Source of the DNA: Pseudoips prasinana
Taxonomy: Eukaryota > Arthropoda > Insecta > Lepidoptera > Nolidae
Length of the DNA: 64,000 nt
NCBI GenBank assembly: GCA_951640165.1
Contig: OX621236.1
Coordinates: forward strand, 31,116,948 to 31,180,947
Direction of reading: 5' to 3'
A program made the translations under genes and the position numbers. Below the pieces are notes generated by a model. That model was not told the origin of the DNA. It did not search any database and saw nothing but the letters and a program-made list of their open reading frames with translations. Shown here piece after piece: positions 44,425 through 56,841 of the stretch; within the stretch, counting starts at the first letter, position 1, and every line of letters starts with the position of its first letter.

Positions 44425-45415
44425 TTAATATGGATACGACGTAGGAATATATTTTCCACAAGTTTAGTGGTTTAGTACTTAGGGTTTATTTATATTTGCC
44501 ACTCTTTTGCAAAATTCTGTATCGATCTTGTATGGTACTTAATGTTCTGTTTAAGCATTGCTGTATGATAGGAAAAGAACAGAATATATTTAGTTATCTG
44601 TCTGTATAAAGGAATAAATACAAGGGCATTCAAAAATAACTGCTTTTACCACACGTAGATATACTCAATTAAGATAGGCCCGAGTATGAACGGGACAGTC
44701 TGGCTGGCAGACATCCAACTCGTTCTACTATCTACGAACCATTGTAATTTTAACTTCTATCATGAAGGCTTCGAACTTGCCCTTTGTTCTACAACTACGT
44801 GACATTTTTTTTATTTTCTTGTCAAAAAGACTGTCCTATTTTTTGTAATTTATGAAACGCACACTCTTGCAAGTTTTACGATTGCCGGGATATACCAGAA
44901 ATTGTACCCGTGAGACTCATTATGGGCTGAATTTTAGGTCTATAATATAACCTACACGCATATTTTATCTATATAAAATAATCCTGTAAGGGTTATAGCT
45001 TTTTAAAAGACTTAGAAAAAGTGGAGTTTCTCGATTAGACTATGATTGTACATTGATTATTTTTTGTAAGGATATGCTACTGCAATGGGCCCATATACAT
45101 CATATGGATATTTTGTTCCCATCGTTTGTATCGCTGAGGCAGTTTATGTCAGCTGTAGTTTACGGTGTGAACCGAAAAATAAAAAGAAGTGAAAGGATGC
45201 TCGCACGCTCTCTCGCTAGCTGGCGGTGTGGTCTGCGCTTCATAGAGGAGTCTAATATGGATTTTATAGGTATTTGTCAAATTACCCGATACTAAAAAAA
45301 TGTAGGTATGTCACCAATCCATATCGTAAATCCGTTTCATTAAAAACTCCTACACCATTGGTTCATACATGCTGAAGAAATTGGTGTATCCTACATAGAA
45401 GAAAATATATTATAC
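44425..45415. other. No recognised gene
   Basis: AT-rich; an 80-codon plus frame (45053-45295) shows no recognisable domain. Confidence 0.4.
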
Positions 45416-45417
45416 TG

Positions 45418-45610
45418 ACTGGTCTGTTACTCTAGTGGTTAGTGAACCTGCTAATTCTGAGGTAGTGAGTTCGATTCCGACGAATTCCTACGAACACGAT
45501 TAATTGTTCTGTGTCTGGGTGTAATTTCTCTATAATATCCTATCAGTTGTCTGGTTGCCATAGTACGGCTTTGCCTAGTTTGGAATAAGAAGGCAGTGTG
45601 TGCTAATTAA
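45418..45610 (+). mobile_element. tRNA-derived SINE, family C
   Basis: A box CTCTAGTGGTTAGTGAACC, B box GAGTTCGATTCC, body GTTCTGTGTCTGGGTGTAAT and 3' part GGTTGCCATAGTACGGC. Lacks the inverted duplication found at 16323. Confidence 0.75.
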
Positions 45611-45614
45611 AAAA

Positions 45615-46230
45615 AATTTTGAATTAATTCCTCTTTATGTTACACTGTACTTTTAAACTTGTTAGCACAGTACAATGAAAAAAAAGTTATGAAATATAGA
45701 TATACAAATTCTTGTAGGTACGCCAAAATGAGCTTCATAACCGCCTTTATTAAATATCTAGCGAAGGGCGAAGCATCGCATATTTAGGGGCAGTTTTTGC
45801 TTTGTTGGGGTTCGTGAGAGGATAATCGCGGTTCGTATATATGTGTTACGCACATAAATGTTTTTGATACATTCAGAGCTTGTAATATTATTATGGTTAA
45901 GGTTTTGCTGATTTATACTATACTATACACGAACAATACTTGCTTATTTATTCAGTAACACAGTAAATTATATTCGGAATTACAAAGAAAAATGGAAGTA
46001 TATATTCAATAGTAAATAATTAAATTAAATAAAATTAAATTATAAGTTTAAAATGAGAAAATCTACAGATACACTATTTACCCTAAAAGGCGTCCAATAA
46101 TCCCTCCGCATCGCTGCTGGGAAAAGTGCCCAGAAGGCTGGCCGCATTGCCACACTGGATGGCAATGCTGCTCCTCTGACCCAAGGATAGGCCAGCCCTC
46201 TGATCATGGGAAGCGTCGATCTATCGTTTA
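45615..46230. other. No recognised gene
   Basis: AT-rich DNA, then a GC-richer stretch (46085-46200) that may belong to the Helitron relic but cannot be assigned. Confidence 0.4.
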
Positions 46231-46231
46231 G

Positions 46232-46303
46232 CTATTTCCCGAAATATTAAATGTGCGCTTGGGCCCCATCCCAAGCAGACACCTTTAATATTTCGGGAAA
46301 TAG
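46232..46303. repeat. Imperfect hairpin, arms about 30 bp
   Basis: CTATTTCCCGAAATATTAAA and its reverse near 46303, with GCTTGGG...CCCAAGC extending the pairing towards the centre. Confidence 0.75.
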
Positions 46304-46372
46304 TATACCTAATGTAATATTCAGGTCCTAAGGTTTCTACATCAAGCGGCTCAAAAACAAAATTTGCAGCCA

Positions 46373-46604
46373 AATTTGTGTATTTGCGCCGTTTAAGGGT
46401 TTCCGCCAAAGCAGCAGCAGCACCTGCAGAACCCAACGTATGGGGAAGATGGGAGGGCGCGAGGGTGTCGTTTTAGGCCCCTGGTGAGTAGTTTTAGGCC
46501 TCGCACATGCGTCGACACCCTTGCGCCCTCCCATCTTCCCCATACGTTGGGTTCTGCAGGTGCTGCTTTGGCGGAAACCCTTAAACGGCGCAAATACACA
46601 AATT
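46373..46604. repeat. Long hairpin, arms 98 and 92 bp, nearly identical
   Basis: Arms 46373-46470 and 46513-46604 are reverse complements apart from one substitution and one 6-base (two CAG triplets) length difference; loop 42 bases. Contains GGGAAGATGGGAGGGCGC and its mirror. Short frames read through both arms are artefacts of the symmetry. Confidence 0.9.
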
Positions 46605-46679
46605 ACCCATCTTCCACGGAACTAAAGACATACCATCGGTCTCTTTCCATCATCACGTGCGAAGCCGCTTGGTTCTAGA

Positions 46680-47086
46680 ACCACTGGGACGTAAACGCTG
46701 GAAAGAGCCCAACGGATTATGTCGCGTGAGATTCTGCCCGCGCTACGGCAATAAATTAATGAACAATGTATGGAACCCACAAATTTGAAAGGGAAGTAGA
46801 AAGGCTAGCGTTCGAACTGTCGATAAATAAATCTCAAGGGCAGTCGCTAAGTGTTTGTGGCATCAATCTTGAAAATCCATGATTTTCATATGGCCAGTTA
46901 CGAGTATACGTCGCCTCTTCCCGTGTCGGAATACCAACAAAACTATTTATATACACACAAGAAAAAAACTAAGAATATTGTATATCATAAAGCATTAGAT
47001 AATAAATACACTCTTTATTTCTTAATTAAGTATACCAATTCAAATTAAAACCTTAAGACAGGACAACGTCTGTCGGGTCAGCTAGT
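46680..47086 (+). pseudogene. Helitron helicase C-terminal remnant and 3' end
   Basis: Near 46806-46890 plus-strand codons give Ser-Ile-Asn-Lys-Ser-Gln-Gly-Gln-Ser, Cys-Gly-Ile-Asn-Leu-Glu-Asn-Pro, then a TGA, then Tyr-Gly-Gln-Leu and Val-Ala-Ser-Ser-Arg-Val-Gly: the last helicase motifs of the Rep/Pif1-type Helitron protein, broken by stops and a small insertion. About 100 bases later comes GACAGGACAACGTCTGTC, a terminal hairpin, followed by GGGTCAGCTAG|T, a Helitron 3' end. Only the last part of an autonomous element is left. Confidence 0.8.
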
Positions 47087-47324
47087 TATTCGGATGTTTA
47101 TAAAATATGTTAAGTACTAAGTAATATAATAATAATTGATGTTATTTTAGAAATTATAATTATTACTACCAAATTAGTTTTGATTAATGATATCCATTTA
47201 AATACAAATTTTCCCCTGAATTAATAATTATCATAATTGCAAATAATATCAATATCTATTTATTATTTGATCAAATATTTTATAAATATAGTTAAGTCTC
47301 GTTGATCTACCGATCCCATATTTA

Positions 47325-47560
47325 GTCGCAGATAACGAAATATTGGATTTATTACCCGGGTAAGTCCATAATGTGTTATTATGCTTTTTCTGTGCAAGAA
47401 AAACACCGAGTAGCAGCCCGAGGTCCCGAAAAATGGCGGTGTTACACGCCCGTGCTTCCCAGTCTCCATCATCATGTGCCTGATCTCTCCTAGGTCCTGT
47501 TTATAGGCGCTTATTCTCATAGAGAGTGGAACTGTGTTTGCTTACGCGTTTTTGTACTTT
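47325..47560 (+). mobile_element. SINE family B fragment
   Basis: GTAGCAGCCCGAGGTCCC, AATGGCGGTGTTACACGCCC and GCCTGATCTCTCCTAGGTCC follow the family B body; head lost or degraded. Confidence 0.5.
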
Positions 47561-47569
47561 GCTATGTTA

Positions 47570-48229
47570 TTAGTGTAAGAATCAGATCTTAATCTCAAAA
47601 TGAAACGACGATTGATGTGATATAGATGGATTTTATTCTGTCACGTCCAAAATGTTCTATCGCTCAAAGTCGAATGTGTCATCTTTGTGTTATTTTCCGT
47701 ACGTCAAACTCAATAATGTTGCCAGCGCTCAATTCGTAATTCCGTAAAAATGTAAATATAAGTTATACATAATAAATTATAGAAATAGCTTAAAGTAATT
47801 AGGTACTTTTTATAGTTGCGGTCCTAGTATAACCTACAAATGATTATGCAACGTACAAAATAATAATCAGCTAGGAGGTATAGGTACCTTACATTCGTAG
47901 ATGGACAACGAATGGACCTCCTTAGCTGCAATTCTACTAGAAGCACTATATTTATATATCGTCATTGGATAGGAAAAATTGTCCCAAAAGAACGGTTTTG
48001 ATCTAATGTTTTATGAATAACAGCCATTAAATTTATAAGCAGCTAGTGCCGTACCATGTTGCGAGTTGCGTTCGGCATTTCGGAGTGCGGAATGTTTATT
48101 AATGTACAAGTGCGCAACGACTTTCATAATATTCATCTATATCTGTTGCCAGGTTACCTACAACCACAGTATTCCTGTTAAAATAAGGCTCTGCAACTTG
48201 GCGAAATGGTCTTCACCGTGTTCACCCTT
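47570..48229. other. No recognised gene
   Basis: AT-rich spacer. Confidence 0.45.
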
Positions 48230-48470
48230 TTTTGTCCGGGGTGGAAAATCCTGCACGGATGTCCTCCGCCTTGGGGGACGGAGGGGTCTGTCAGACTCCT
48301 ACTGACTAAAAACCACTCCGATGTTCCATCTAACACCTGCACCGGGGGTCGCGGGAAAGTACGATACTTCTGCAACCCCCGGCTTACAGTTTTCAGCCTG
48401 AGCCAGCCTCAGGGCATTGCAACTTCCGTTTTTTATAGTATAGTTACCGCTTGTAGCTGTTAAAGCATTT
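48230..48470. repeat. GC-rich unclassified repeat-like block
   Basis: GTCCTCCGCCTTGGGGGAC forms a local hairpin, and TGCACCGGGGGTCGCGGGAA is much more GC-rich than the flanks. Several overlapping short frames on both strands carry no domain. Looks like a transposon piece, class unknown. Confidence 0.35.
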
Positions 48471-48474
48471 GTGC

Positions 48475-49010
48475 ACCGAAGACACAACCCGACAAAAAGT
48501 AGGTCTTGTGCACTAAGGAGATAATTTTTAGTATGTAACTATTTCAGTTGGTAATTTTTTCCACACAATTGTAAGCTCTATACACTTTGCCATAGCATGA
48601 TATACCTATTAAGGTATTTTAGGGCCGAAACGTATTCAAACATCTTATAGAATATCCAAATTAATTATGCTTCTAACGATTTTAATTCCATTTAAATATT
48701 TATCTTTCACGAGATATTAAGTTACTAACAACGAATGGACAACATTTACTTTAAGCTAAATGACATTTAAAATTATTGAGTAATTCGACACTTTTTAAAT
48801 TCGCTTTAGATCTTAAGCCAAAATTCCATCAAAAAGAATCTATACGAATTTGGAGTTCCAATTTTTTTGATATCTAGCTTCGTTACTAAAAGTTATTGAT
48901 ATACATAATCTATATGCTTTAAAAGATAAATATATCGTGTAGTGTAATTGTTTTGTGAATTTGAAGAGTCAAAATAATAAATTATTCAGAAAATAATCCA
49001 ACTTTATAAT
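48475..49010. other. No recognised gene
   Basis: AT-rich spacer. Confidence 0.45.
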
Positions 49011-49013
49011 GAA

Positions 49014-49180
49014 CTAGCTGTGCCCCGCGGTTCTACCCGCGTTAAACTTTATAAATTATAGCCTTTGTAAATCCAGGGTGTTATTCAACTCCATTCCAAA
49101 TTTTATTATTATCGTTCCAGCTTATACGTGAAGAAGTAACAATCATTCACACTCACAAACTTTCGCCTTTATAATTAGTT
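49014..49180 (-). mobile_element. Helitron-like relic, minus strand
   Basis: CTAGCTGTGCCCCGCGGTTC and TACCCGCGTTAAACTTTATA at left form the CTAG end with hairpin; right end CAAACTTTCGCCTTTATAAT. Confidence 0.75.
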
Positions 49181-49184
49181 GTGA

Positions 49185-50080
49185 TAATATGCTGCATATT
49201 TCCCTGTGGGACTGTCAGGGATATCACATGTATGGCTGTCATCCATACAATTGTATTATAAAGACGCTGTCAAGAATAAAGTGTTTCCACCGAGGCAGTG
49301 TCAACTGTACACAAATATATCTGCCGACAAGTAACAGATCCCCAGTTTAGATTATAATGAAAAACGATTTAAATGTGTAATTTACATATTGTGATTCAAC
49401 CAAAGAAATAAGATACAAAACTAAGAGTATTAAGACCATTTCGTAATGAATAATTTAGGGAATGTCTTACAAATATGAACAGATTAGAGCTGGGAATATA
49501 TTATTTATTTTATACAAAGTAACTTTTACATAACAAGAAGAAATTAAATATTTCAGCAGTAGGCACTTGTAACTAATTCAAGGCTTTGAATAAACACTTG
49601 AAGAAATTGGTTCCAATACAAAAAGTCACTAAGAATCAAAAACCTTGAGTAACTAGAGTATACCCTAATCAACAGAATATAGTATTCTTTTAGTTATGAC
49701 AGGTACAATTAAATACCCATCCTGTTGCAGACACTTTGAAATGCCTGCTACTTCATACACCTTTAGAAGCGCAGGATGAGAAGCGGACCAGTACCTTATT
49801 GGGCGGGGGCTGCCAAGCTGAGGCAGGCGGTAACTGATCAGTTAGCCGCAATGGACTATCCTACCGTCGGGAGGCACCCCTGGCGCAAGTGCAGACGCCT
49901 AATAGCGCATAGCTTATAACCGGTTACTGCGCGGCTATAGGGCTCTATAGCGACGATGCGGCAACCAGTAGTTTAAACTCAAATTTATACACACTAGCGC
50001 TGCAACAGACATCTACACAGATGCCGTGGCCAATTATAAGTCTTCTATTATTTTACTACATATACATAGTTTTGCTCACT
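49185..50080. other. No recognised gene
   Basis: AT-rich to about 49740, then a GC-richer block (GGGCGGGGGCTGCC, GTCGGGAGGCACCCC) to 49960 that may be LINE debris. Confidence 0.4.
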
Positions 50081-50448
50081 CACTATGGGCCTTATTAGAA
50101 GGCTCAAGGTCACCCAAAGAGCAATGGAGAGGGCTATGCTCGGAGTTTCCCTGCGGGATCGAATCAGAAATGTCGATATCCGCAGGCGAAACAAAGTCAC
50201 CGGCATAGCCCGAAGAATTGCAAAACTGAAGTGGCATTGGGCGGGGCACATAGCTCGTAGAACCGATGGCCGTTGGGGCAGAAAGGTCCTTGAGTGGCGA
50301 CCACGAACCGAAAGATGGACCGATGATCTTGTGCGCTGGAAACTGCTGGATGCGAATAGCGCAAGACCGGCAATTGTGGAGATCGTTGGGGGAGGCCTTT
50401 GTCCAGCCGTGGACGTCTTTCGGCTGATATGATGATGATGATGATGAC
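50081..50448 (+). pseudogene. 3' end of an RTE-type LINE with ATG-repeat tail
   Basis: Plus frame 50085-50432 is open for 115 codons: Met-Glu-Arg-Ala-Met-Leu-Gly, Ile-Arg-Arg-Arg-Asn-Lys, Lys-Leu-Lys-Trp-His-Trp-Ala-Gly-His-Ile-Ala, then Trp-Gly-Arg-Lys-Val-Leu-Glu-Trp-Arg-Pro and Trp-Thr-Asp-Asp-Leu-Val-Arg, the C-terminal region after the RT domain. The last about 25 codons are in a shifted frame relative to the 1273 copy. The tail ATGATGATGATG (50428-50446) is the RTE 3' hallmark. Everything upstream of the C-terminus is missing. Confidence 0.8.
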
Positions 50449-50449
50449 T

Positions 50450-51154
50450 ACATATAAAAAAACTTCTGACTCACTCATTGATTGACTCATCAGCGCGAAG
50501 CCCAAATCTTTGTACTTATTATCTGGATAAGCAATGAGGCTGGTTTCTCAAAATATCAACTGTCCTCTATTCCATATACGGTGAGAATTTTAGCCCACGT
50601 TTAACAACTAAGTTTGCGGGAAAGAGATAATAACTTCTAATTTAATTCAGATGTTGCGAATCTTTTATTCTGGTACAAGTAAAAATTATTAATGCCCTAG
50701 CTTTTACAAAGCTTTTATTACTCTCCCTTCCGGACTTGTAAAGTAGAATAGCACCTTTGAGTCAAAGGACTCGTAAATCTTTAAGCGAGAAACGGGGTAA
50801 CTCAATTTCATTTAATCTTAATCTTGAAAGTTCATCTTAAGCAAAACTGTGATGTTCCTACCAGCATTCTTGACTTTCGTTATGAAACTTAAGGTGAATA
50901 GTGTAAGTTTCCAACACAAGTCTGCACTTTGCAGTTACTGTTAGTTTGTGACGACTTCTTACGGATTGTATTTTATGTAAAAGTTGAGAACTAATAGTGG
51001 TAAAGTATTTTAATTAGGTATATCTTTTTCTTATCAGATATGGATGTAATTAGTGTCCGTCTATTATATGTTTGTAAAGTACCCCGCGACACAGGGATTA
51101 GATTCCCTAGTGCGGGCGTTGTCCATTAAAAAAAAAAGATACTAACTGGCTAGC
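50450..51154. other. No recognised gene
   Basis: AT-rich spacer. Confidence 0.45.
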
Positions 51155-51207
51155 TGGGTACACGAATCACACAACTGTAGTAGATAGTTGTGTGATTCGT
51201 TTACCCA
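51155..51207. repeat. Hairpin, 22-bp arms, one mismatch
   Basis: TGGGTACACGAATCACACAA begins the left arm (51155-51176); the right arm is 51186-51207; loop 9 bases. It directly adjoins the inverted repeat at 51212. Confidence 0.85.
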
Positions 51208-51211
51208 GCGG

Positions 51212-51600
51212 ACGCCAAACAGAAACTGGTTTTATTGAGTTCATTAGCTGTGCCCCGCGGTTTTACCCGCGTTAAACTTTATAAATTATCACAGCTCCTC
51301 CCCCCGTCACCTACGGATAGCGTGATAATATGTAGCCTATATGTTGACCCGACCTCTTAGTAATATTCATGCAAAATTTGAAGTAAATCCATGCAGAACT
51401 TTTTGAGTTTAGCCCGGACATACATACAGACAAACAGACAAAAATTCTAAAAACTATATTTTTGGCTTCGATATCAATTGTAGATCACGCCCAAGTATCC
51501 TTTTTAAAAAATATTCTATATAAAGTTTTGACGTTCCTACGATTTTATTATATGTATAGATTAGTAAATGAACTCAATAAAAGCAGTTTCTGTTTGGCGT
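51212..51600. repeat. Inverted repeat (33-bp arms) with a Helitron in its centre
   Basis: Arms 51212-51244 and 51568-51600 (ACGCCAAACAGAAACTG...) match at 32 of 33 positions. The whole spacer is the Helitron-like element at 51245-51567. Confidence 0.85.
51245..51567 (-). mobile_element. Helitron-like non-autonomous element, minus strand
   Basis: Left edge TAGCTGTGCCCCGCGG with a terminal hairpin (CGCGG...CCGCG); right edge reversed TCTATACATATAATAAAA, the 5' TC start. Body is the reverse of 12045-12344. The 3' terminus reads CTAA rather than CTAG at the junction. Confidence 0.75.
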
Positions 51601-51604
51601 ACTA

Positions 51605-54170
51605 TTATCTATAATGATGTTATTAGATTGTGACATAGCAATCATGACCGGCCTATTAACGAGGCTTCAAGGTGCTCTCAACAAACACACTGAGAAGTAC
51701 AATATAGAATTATTTTCAGGGAGAGCCAAATTAGCGTTAATTGTAGTTTAAATGTGTATTGTAGTTCACTCTTGGCACCTGCAGTCTTTTATCTCTAGCA
51801 TAGATTTATGGAGTTTGCAGTAGTTGTGGTAATAGGTTTAAACAAAACTCAAAATATATGTAGATGTTATGCAAAATTTATTTTAAAATTTGTAAACACG
51901 CCGAAATGAGTCCCAACTTTTAAGTCGGGAACTTTAAACGGGAGTTTATTAAATTACTTATTGTGATATAACATTAAAAACACCGCCTTAAAATAAAAAC
52001 AACAGCTTAATAAAAATATATTTATTATTCTATCCTTGTATTTCCAATTTCACTTCTTCCATTATTTTTACTTATCTATGTCTGCCATTTTTCTTCTTCG
52101 TTTTTACTTTCTTGGAAAATCATTTCTTTTTTATTAAACATCTTAATAATAATAACTAAACATGAGCATATTCAATTGAATTTATGAAATTATATCTAAT
52201 ATCTGAACTTTTCTGATATGTGGGATTTTTCATGCATTAACTACAAAAATTGTTAAAATGTAACTATCTCTACTAACAATGTTGATTTAAACTTTTTAAT
52301 CTGTTTACGTTACTCTATATGCAGTGTCTCATTAATTTGCAGATGTTGTGACTGATGTTTGTGTAATACTCTCGAAAAATAATTAAATATAATAGCAGCA
52401 TGTACGAGACTATAACTTGGAAGGCCTTACGTACAAGATTTCATAACTAGACTTATCCATCTGGCTTATTTGATGTCTCCTAGATTAATAATAAAAATGT
52501 GCTACGGTTTTCATGTTAACCTAGTTTAACTATCTCCACTACAATTGGTAGTGGAGATAGTACAATGAAAAAAAAGAACAATGCTTACCAAACGATTGAA
52601 GTGATACATTCTAACTTCTGCCAACGTCTTTTTCGGACAGTGAACATGACTGATGATGACTAGAGCCGCGGTTTATTCCTCAGCAAAACACGCGTAAAGA
52701 AGTATTCCCTTCTAAAACCGTAGCTTAGTATTACACAGCGTGCTTATGGGGCTATCCCGATATAGTAGTTCCGCATTAGGGATATTTGGGGAATCCGTGT
52801 CATATACAGGTATATATAAAAAACATTAATCATAAGTTCACTTATGTAGATGCCTTTCTATCACACATGGTTTCTTTATTTTGTTTCTGTGTATTAAGAA
52901 TAACTTAAAAATTATATGCGCAAGCTAGTCTTAACAATATTCTTTTTTTTACTGCTAGTAGATTGGACTGCTTGTACGTGAACCACCGTACTACGCTTTT
53001 TCCTTTTATAATTGTCATGTAGCAGTGGTTCACATGTTCGGCTCAAATATTTAATATGTATAATATTAGACTAAATCGCTATTAACATATAAGTTCATTA
53101 ATACTCACCTCACGACACTATGTTATTTAAATTATTAAATTGATTTGACGAAAAGGTTGGTCAAGTAAATTTAATAATTTACGAGTGTCATAAGGCGAGA
53201 ATTGGAGCAACCCACAGTCTTTTATGTTTATAGTCGGGAACAGTGCGTGTCTCATTAAAGCTTGAACAATGAGCACAACCACATGGTGTATCTCATCAAA
53301 GGCTTTATGTAACGGGCTACAATTCAAACCGCACCTATAGGGAGGGTCTTTAAATTCCCAGTATGATGAAATGCGACACGGACCCATTAGTGAGACATGG
53401 GACACCACACATTATTAGTATTGGACATGAAAACTAAATTAGGCCAATCAGAGGAAAAGGGACCATTAGTATTGTATCAAATGGTTGTTACTTTATGGGT
53501 AGATCTGTTTCAACGTTGCATAAGTATCTTATAATTACATACGTAGATAGTTATAGGTACCTATAATGTTACACTATGATGGCTATTATTCCTAATTGAT
53601 TATGTATTGTGTGGCCATCTTCCTACTCTAATAATATGCACCCGCAGATTCGCGCGTATCCTTGCTGAATAGCTGAACAATTTTCCCTGTTGTCACCATC
53701 CTTTATGTTATTCCGAGATATAAACTACTTGCGCTGCACTGGTGCATTACGCATGGCGGAACTCACATCAGCGTGCGAACGCGAATTGAGTTGTTTTTAA
53801 TCAGCAAATTTAATAAATCAGTTTAGTAGATTAAGGAAATATTTACATGAGTTACTTATTTTGACCTGTTCAATCTTATAAATCAGATTCATTTTGTATT
53901 CTTTGACTCTAGCAGTAAAATTACGTTATATTACGTAAAGTACAACTTTCATATAACTTATCAAGTGTACAGACCTTCATACTTCGGCCCTGTCGTAAAC
54001 TTTGTTGAGTTACCGGACATCTCTTTGGTACCTACATAGATTAGTTTTTTACTAAGTTTCATAGTTTATTTATCAGAATCAGTAACAAAAGTAATATTTT
54101 ACTCTACTGAACTAATTTGAGTTAAATAATAAGCCCTTAGATAATTATGTGGGTAAAAATATTGTTTCCT
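51605..54170. other. No recognised gene
   Basis: 2.5 kb, AT-rich. A 93-codon minus frame (53127-53408) has no recognisable domain. A 13-bp-stem hairpin lies at 52529-52561. Confidence 0.4.
52529..52561. repeat. Perfect hairpin, 13-bp stem
   Basis: ACTATCTCCACTA, 7-base loop, exact reverse complement. Confidence 0.85.
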
Positions 54171-54172
54171 TG

Positions 54173-54311
54173 TACAGACGCCAGCACATCCAGCTACACC
54201 AATCTGTCAAATCTCTTTTATAGATTTTCAACTTTATCACAAAAGCATAAGGTTCAATTTCAATTGGGGAAATTTGACAGTTTGGGGTAGATTGATGTGC
54301 TGGCGTCTGTA
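54173..54311. mobile_element. MITE family M, copy 6
   Basis: TA-flanked, 139 bases; ends TACAGACGCCAGCACATCC and its exact reverse. Core reversed (GGTTCAATTTCAATTGGGG). The most symmetrical copy. Confidence 0.9.
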
Positions 54312-54314
54312 CAA

Positions 54315-55798
54315 TATCGTGTATTATATCTTTTGTCAATCTTCCCAAGATGACTTTGGCGTAGAGAAAATTAAAAGTACCTAGTGTCGCTTAGCGGCTT
54401 AGAATAGTTCAGCCAAAAACGGTGAGACGGGGATCCTAAGTACTATTTTTATAAGATCTAAGGTTTTTTACAAATTTAGAATATATTCGACATCAGCCTT
54501 TAGAAAATTGCTATTATAAACATTATAACATTACATAAAAAAGACAGAAATAAATATTGACGTCAAAAATGGAAAATAAACTGAGAAATTTGGATGGACT
54601 GAGAACTAAAACAAAAAAGGTCCATTTTAAAAGTCACCATGGGTCCTAAAAGCTCCTTCCTGGTGTTAATGTAATGAACCGTGATACTTTATAACTGCTG
54701 ATTACATTATTACCAGGATAGAGCTTTTGGAACTACAATTCGTTGATTTTACACCGAAACAACATGGATTGCACGAATAATGTGAGGATGAAGAAATTGA
54801 ACAGTTTTTTTAAAACAGAGGATATTTAAAACAATGTTTTAGAAGTTAATTACGATAACAAAGTACAGCTAAAAACCTGTATATCAAATTTAGTTTCTGA
54901 AAACATGAGAAACTAGTCAGGTGAGGCTTTATCGTACAAACACGAAATCCCAATACTAGTTTTCGGTGGTGGTTATGCAATGGCCGTCATTTCGAGATTT
55001 GTTTATTTCATTAATTCTAAAAAAAGCGCCACTAGATAATGTCATTGACGTGATGTAAAAACACAATTGTTAAGTGAAAGCGCCATAAGCCTGATACAGC
55101 ATTAAATTATAGAAAGTGCTGGGCTCTTTCAGAAAGAAAAATATTTTAGAAAGAAGATACCATAACAATAAATTAATGGCTTCTGTCCTAAAAACATATT
55201 TGGGCAGCGATCATGCCAATGGAATCGTCCTCGACCTAAAATCTACTTTGGATGTAACTAGTGATTGTTAACATGAATTGAAAAACCTTGATATATATCA
55301 GTCAGTACATGGGAAAATATAATTATTTATAGTGAGAGTTTGAAGTTAGATTGTGAAACTTGGTAACATTCGGAACGCCCAGAGTCAATCCTCCGAAAAT
55401 CTGCCTATTTGGGAATTTTTTTTGCGGATTCTTAGAGAAACGGTTTTTATATCTATAGACTTTATATAACCTAAAAGTAAATGAAAAACCTATAATAGTA
55501 TTGTAGCGTACAGCGATAGTATTAGGGTTTATTATTTATTTAAAACTTTGGCATTACGGTGTACAAGGCGGCTTGCGAAAGGCATTCTCTACCAGTCAAT
55601 ATTAGAGTGATGCAGAGAAAATCTTGGTAGTTGCACTATAGGTTGTTATGCGTGAAGATGAACAATCTTATATTAATAACCAAGACGTGTACTTACAAAG
55701 AATACATAAATACTGATTACATAAGCTAATAAATAAATATAAGTATATACATAAAATATATATAAAAAAACGAGAATACTATTGAACTGATTCTGCCA
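54315..55798. other. No recognised gene
   Basis: AT-rich; the part nearest 55799 may hold degraded BEL/Pao sequence but nothing readable. Confidence 0.4.
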
Positions 55799-56405
55799 AT
55801 GGTTATATCAGTTTGTGTGTATGCAACACGTGCTGAGAATATTGAAGCTGTTCCGGATTTAACCACTGAGGAATTTTTGGCATTGCTTAAACGTTTTATA
55901 TCCGGACGTGGTAATTATCAACAGACTTGGAGATATAATGCCACAAACTGTGCGGAAGCTGCAAGGATCTTGCTGACTATCTTTGATCAAGAATTGAAAA
56001 ACACCAAAATATTGCAGCCGCCTTGTTAATTCTAATAAAGAATAGCATCTTATACCACCTCACGCACTAACTTTTGAAGCGCATTGTTGGAGACTCCACT
56101 TTAACACTATATGAGGAAATGTCTAAAATACTATTCAAAATGGAAGCATGTCCCTATTCGAGACCATTGTCTCAAAACACAGATGTTTTGGAAAATCCTA
56201 CTCCGTTTATTCCAGGTCATTTCTTAATAGGTCAGCATTTAGTAGTGGCACCCAACTATAATTATGAGAATTCTACAATAAGTACTTTATGAAGGTGGCA
56301 TTGTGTCCAATGCATGGTACATAACTTCTGGCGCAGGTGGAAGATCGAATACCTGACTCATTTCTTCCAACGTCAAAAATGGGCTAGGAAAATTCCACAA
56401 TTTAA
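55799..56405 (+). pseudogene. BEL/Pao-type retrotransposon integrase fragments
   Basis: Three frame pieces in order. 55799-56029: the integrase core start (Asp-Leu-Thr-Thr-Glu-Glu-Phe-Leu, then Phe-Ile-Ser-Gly-Arg-Gly), where the expected second catalytic Asp-Asn-Gly is replaced by Tyr-Asn-Ala. 56074-56292: Leu-Tyr-Glu-Glu-Met, Glu-Ala-Cys, Ser-Arg-Pro-Leu-Ser and Pro-Gly-His-Phe-Leu-Ile-Gly, the integrase C-terminal part. About 56290-56405: Trp...Phe-Trp-Arg-Arg-Trp and Glu-Tyr-Leu, the final DNA-binding region. At least two frameshifts and a lost catalytic residue; no LTRs seen. Confidence 0.75.
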
Positions 56406-56841
56406 AATAAATTATGTAGTATAAAATAAGTTAAGGATTAAAATCACTCTATTCCTAGCTGAATTTAGTTCACGATGACTATCCAGTTGTACAAGACAGA
56501 CTATAATGCACAAGCATGTGCGTATACATAAGTCACTCTCTATTCTCTAACTGGTACCGGTCATTTTGCAACTGTACTGCGAAATTTTCTTGACACGACT
56601 ATCCCAATATCACGTTTTGGCGAATTCAGAGTTTAAACTACGGATGTTATTGTTTGTGGTTGAACATGAAACGCTAGGCCAACGATGTATAAAAAAGCAA
56701 TTTCAAAATTAGCACCTATACAGCATCTAACATAATTAATTTCCATAAGTAACATCATAACACGCGTTGATGATAGAATTAAATTAGTTAGTACGAGTAT
56801 GACGTAACGTTAAATTAGCTAAATTCTAATATTTTGGGCTA

